A program made the position numbers and the translations under genes. From Firmicutes bacterium HGW-Firmicutes-10 (GTDB lineage: Bacteria; Bacillota_I; Bacilli_A; Erysipelotrichales; Erysipelotrichaceae): a DNA stretch of 5,921 nt. Under the pieces are notes generated by a model. The model ran no database searches and was not told the origin of the DNA. It saw only the letters and a program-made list of their open reading frames with translations. How positions within the stretch are numbered: position 1 is the first letter of the stretch; each line of letters begins with the position of its first letter. Where the stretch lies: NCBI GenBank assembly GCA_002841605.1, contig PHAF01000114.1, positions 1-5,921 of the forward strand, in the 5' to 3' direction. Shown one piece after another: positions 5,918 to 5,921 of this stretch.

Positions 5918-5921
5918 ATAA

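Overview
The window looks like a chromosomal segment of a Bacillota-type (low-to-moderate GC, Gram-positive lineage) bacterium. The clues are a glmS ribozyme ahead of glmS, purine-rich AAGGAG/GGAGG ribosome binding sites, an ECF (energy-coupling factor) transporter operon, tRNA genes with encoded CCA ends, and TGA used as a stop, which argues against a mycoplasma-like code. I cannot name the genus from sequence alone.

Layout. Positions 3-254 hold three tRNA genes on the minus strand, transcribed in the order Pro(GGG), Arg(CCU), Leu(GAG). Positions 255-377 are a divergent promoter region: one promoter faces left into the tRNAs, the other faces right. Positions 375-490 are a glmS self-cleaving ribozyme/riboswitch in the 5' leader of glmS. 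The glmS gene (514-2340, plus strand, 608 aa) encodes glucosamine-6-phosphate synthase. A longer open frame starting at 427 exists, but its extra 29 codons lie in ribozyme RNA, so it is not the real start. A strong bidirectional terminator at 2347-2381 separates glmS from a convergent minus-strand operon.

The minus-strand operon, read from the right edge leftward, is a T component (EcfT/CbiQ family, 5138-5902), an ATPase with canonical motifs (4302-5150), a second ATPase whose LSGGQ signature is replaced by LPFSI (3502-4302), and a 12-helix MFS permease (2355-3518). The genes overlap or abut (13 bp, 1 bp, and up to 17 bp), which indicates one co-translated unit. The T component and two ATPases form the energising module of an ECF vitamin/metal/nucleobase-type importer. 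The substrate-binding S component is not in the window and may lie just past the right edge, so the substrate is unknown.

The most notable points are the intact glmS ribozyme with a very small P1 and no recognisable P3 arm, the asymmetric ATPase pair, the MFS carrier joined to an ECF module, and a terminator hairpin that contains the last codons and stop of the MFS gene. I found no CRISPR array, insertion sequence, phage gene or clear sign of a wholly new system.
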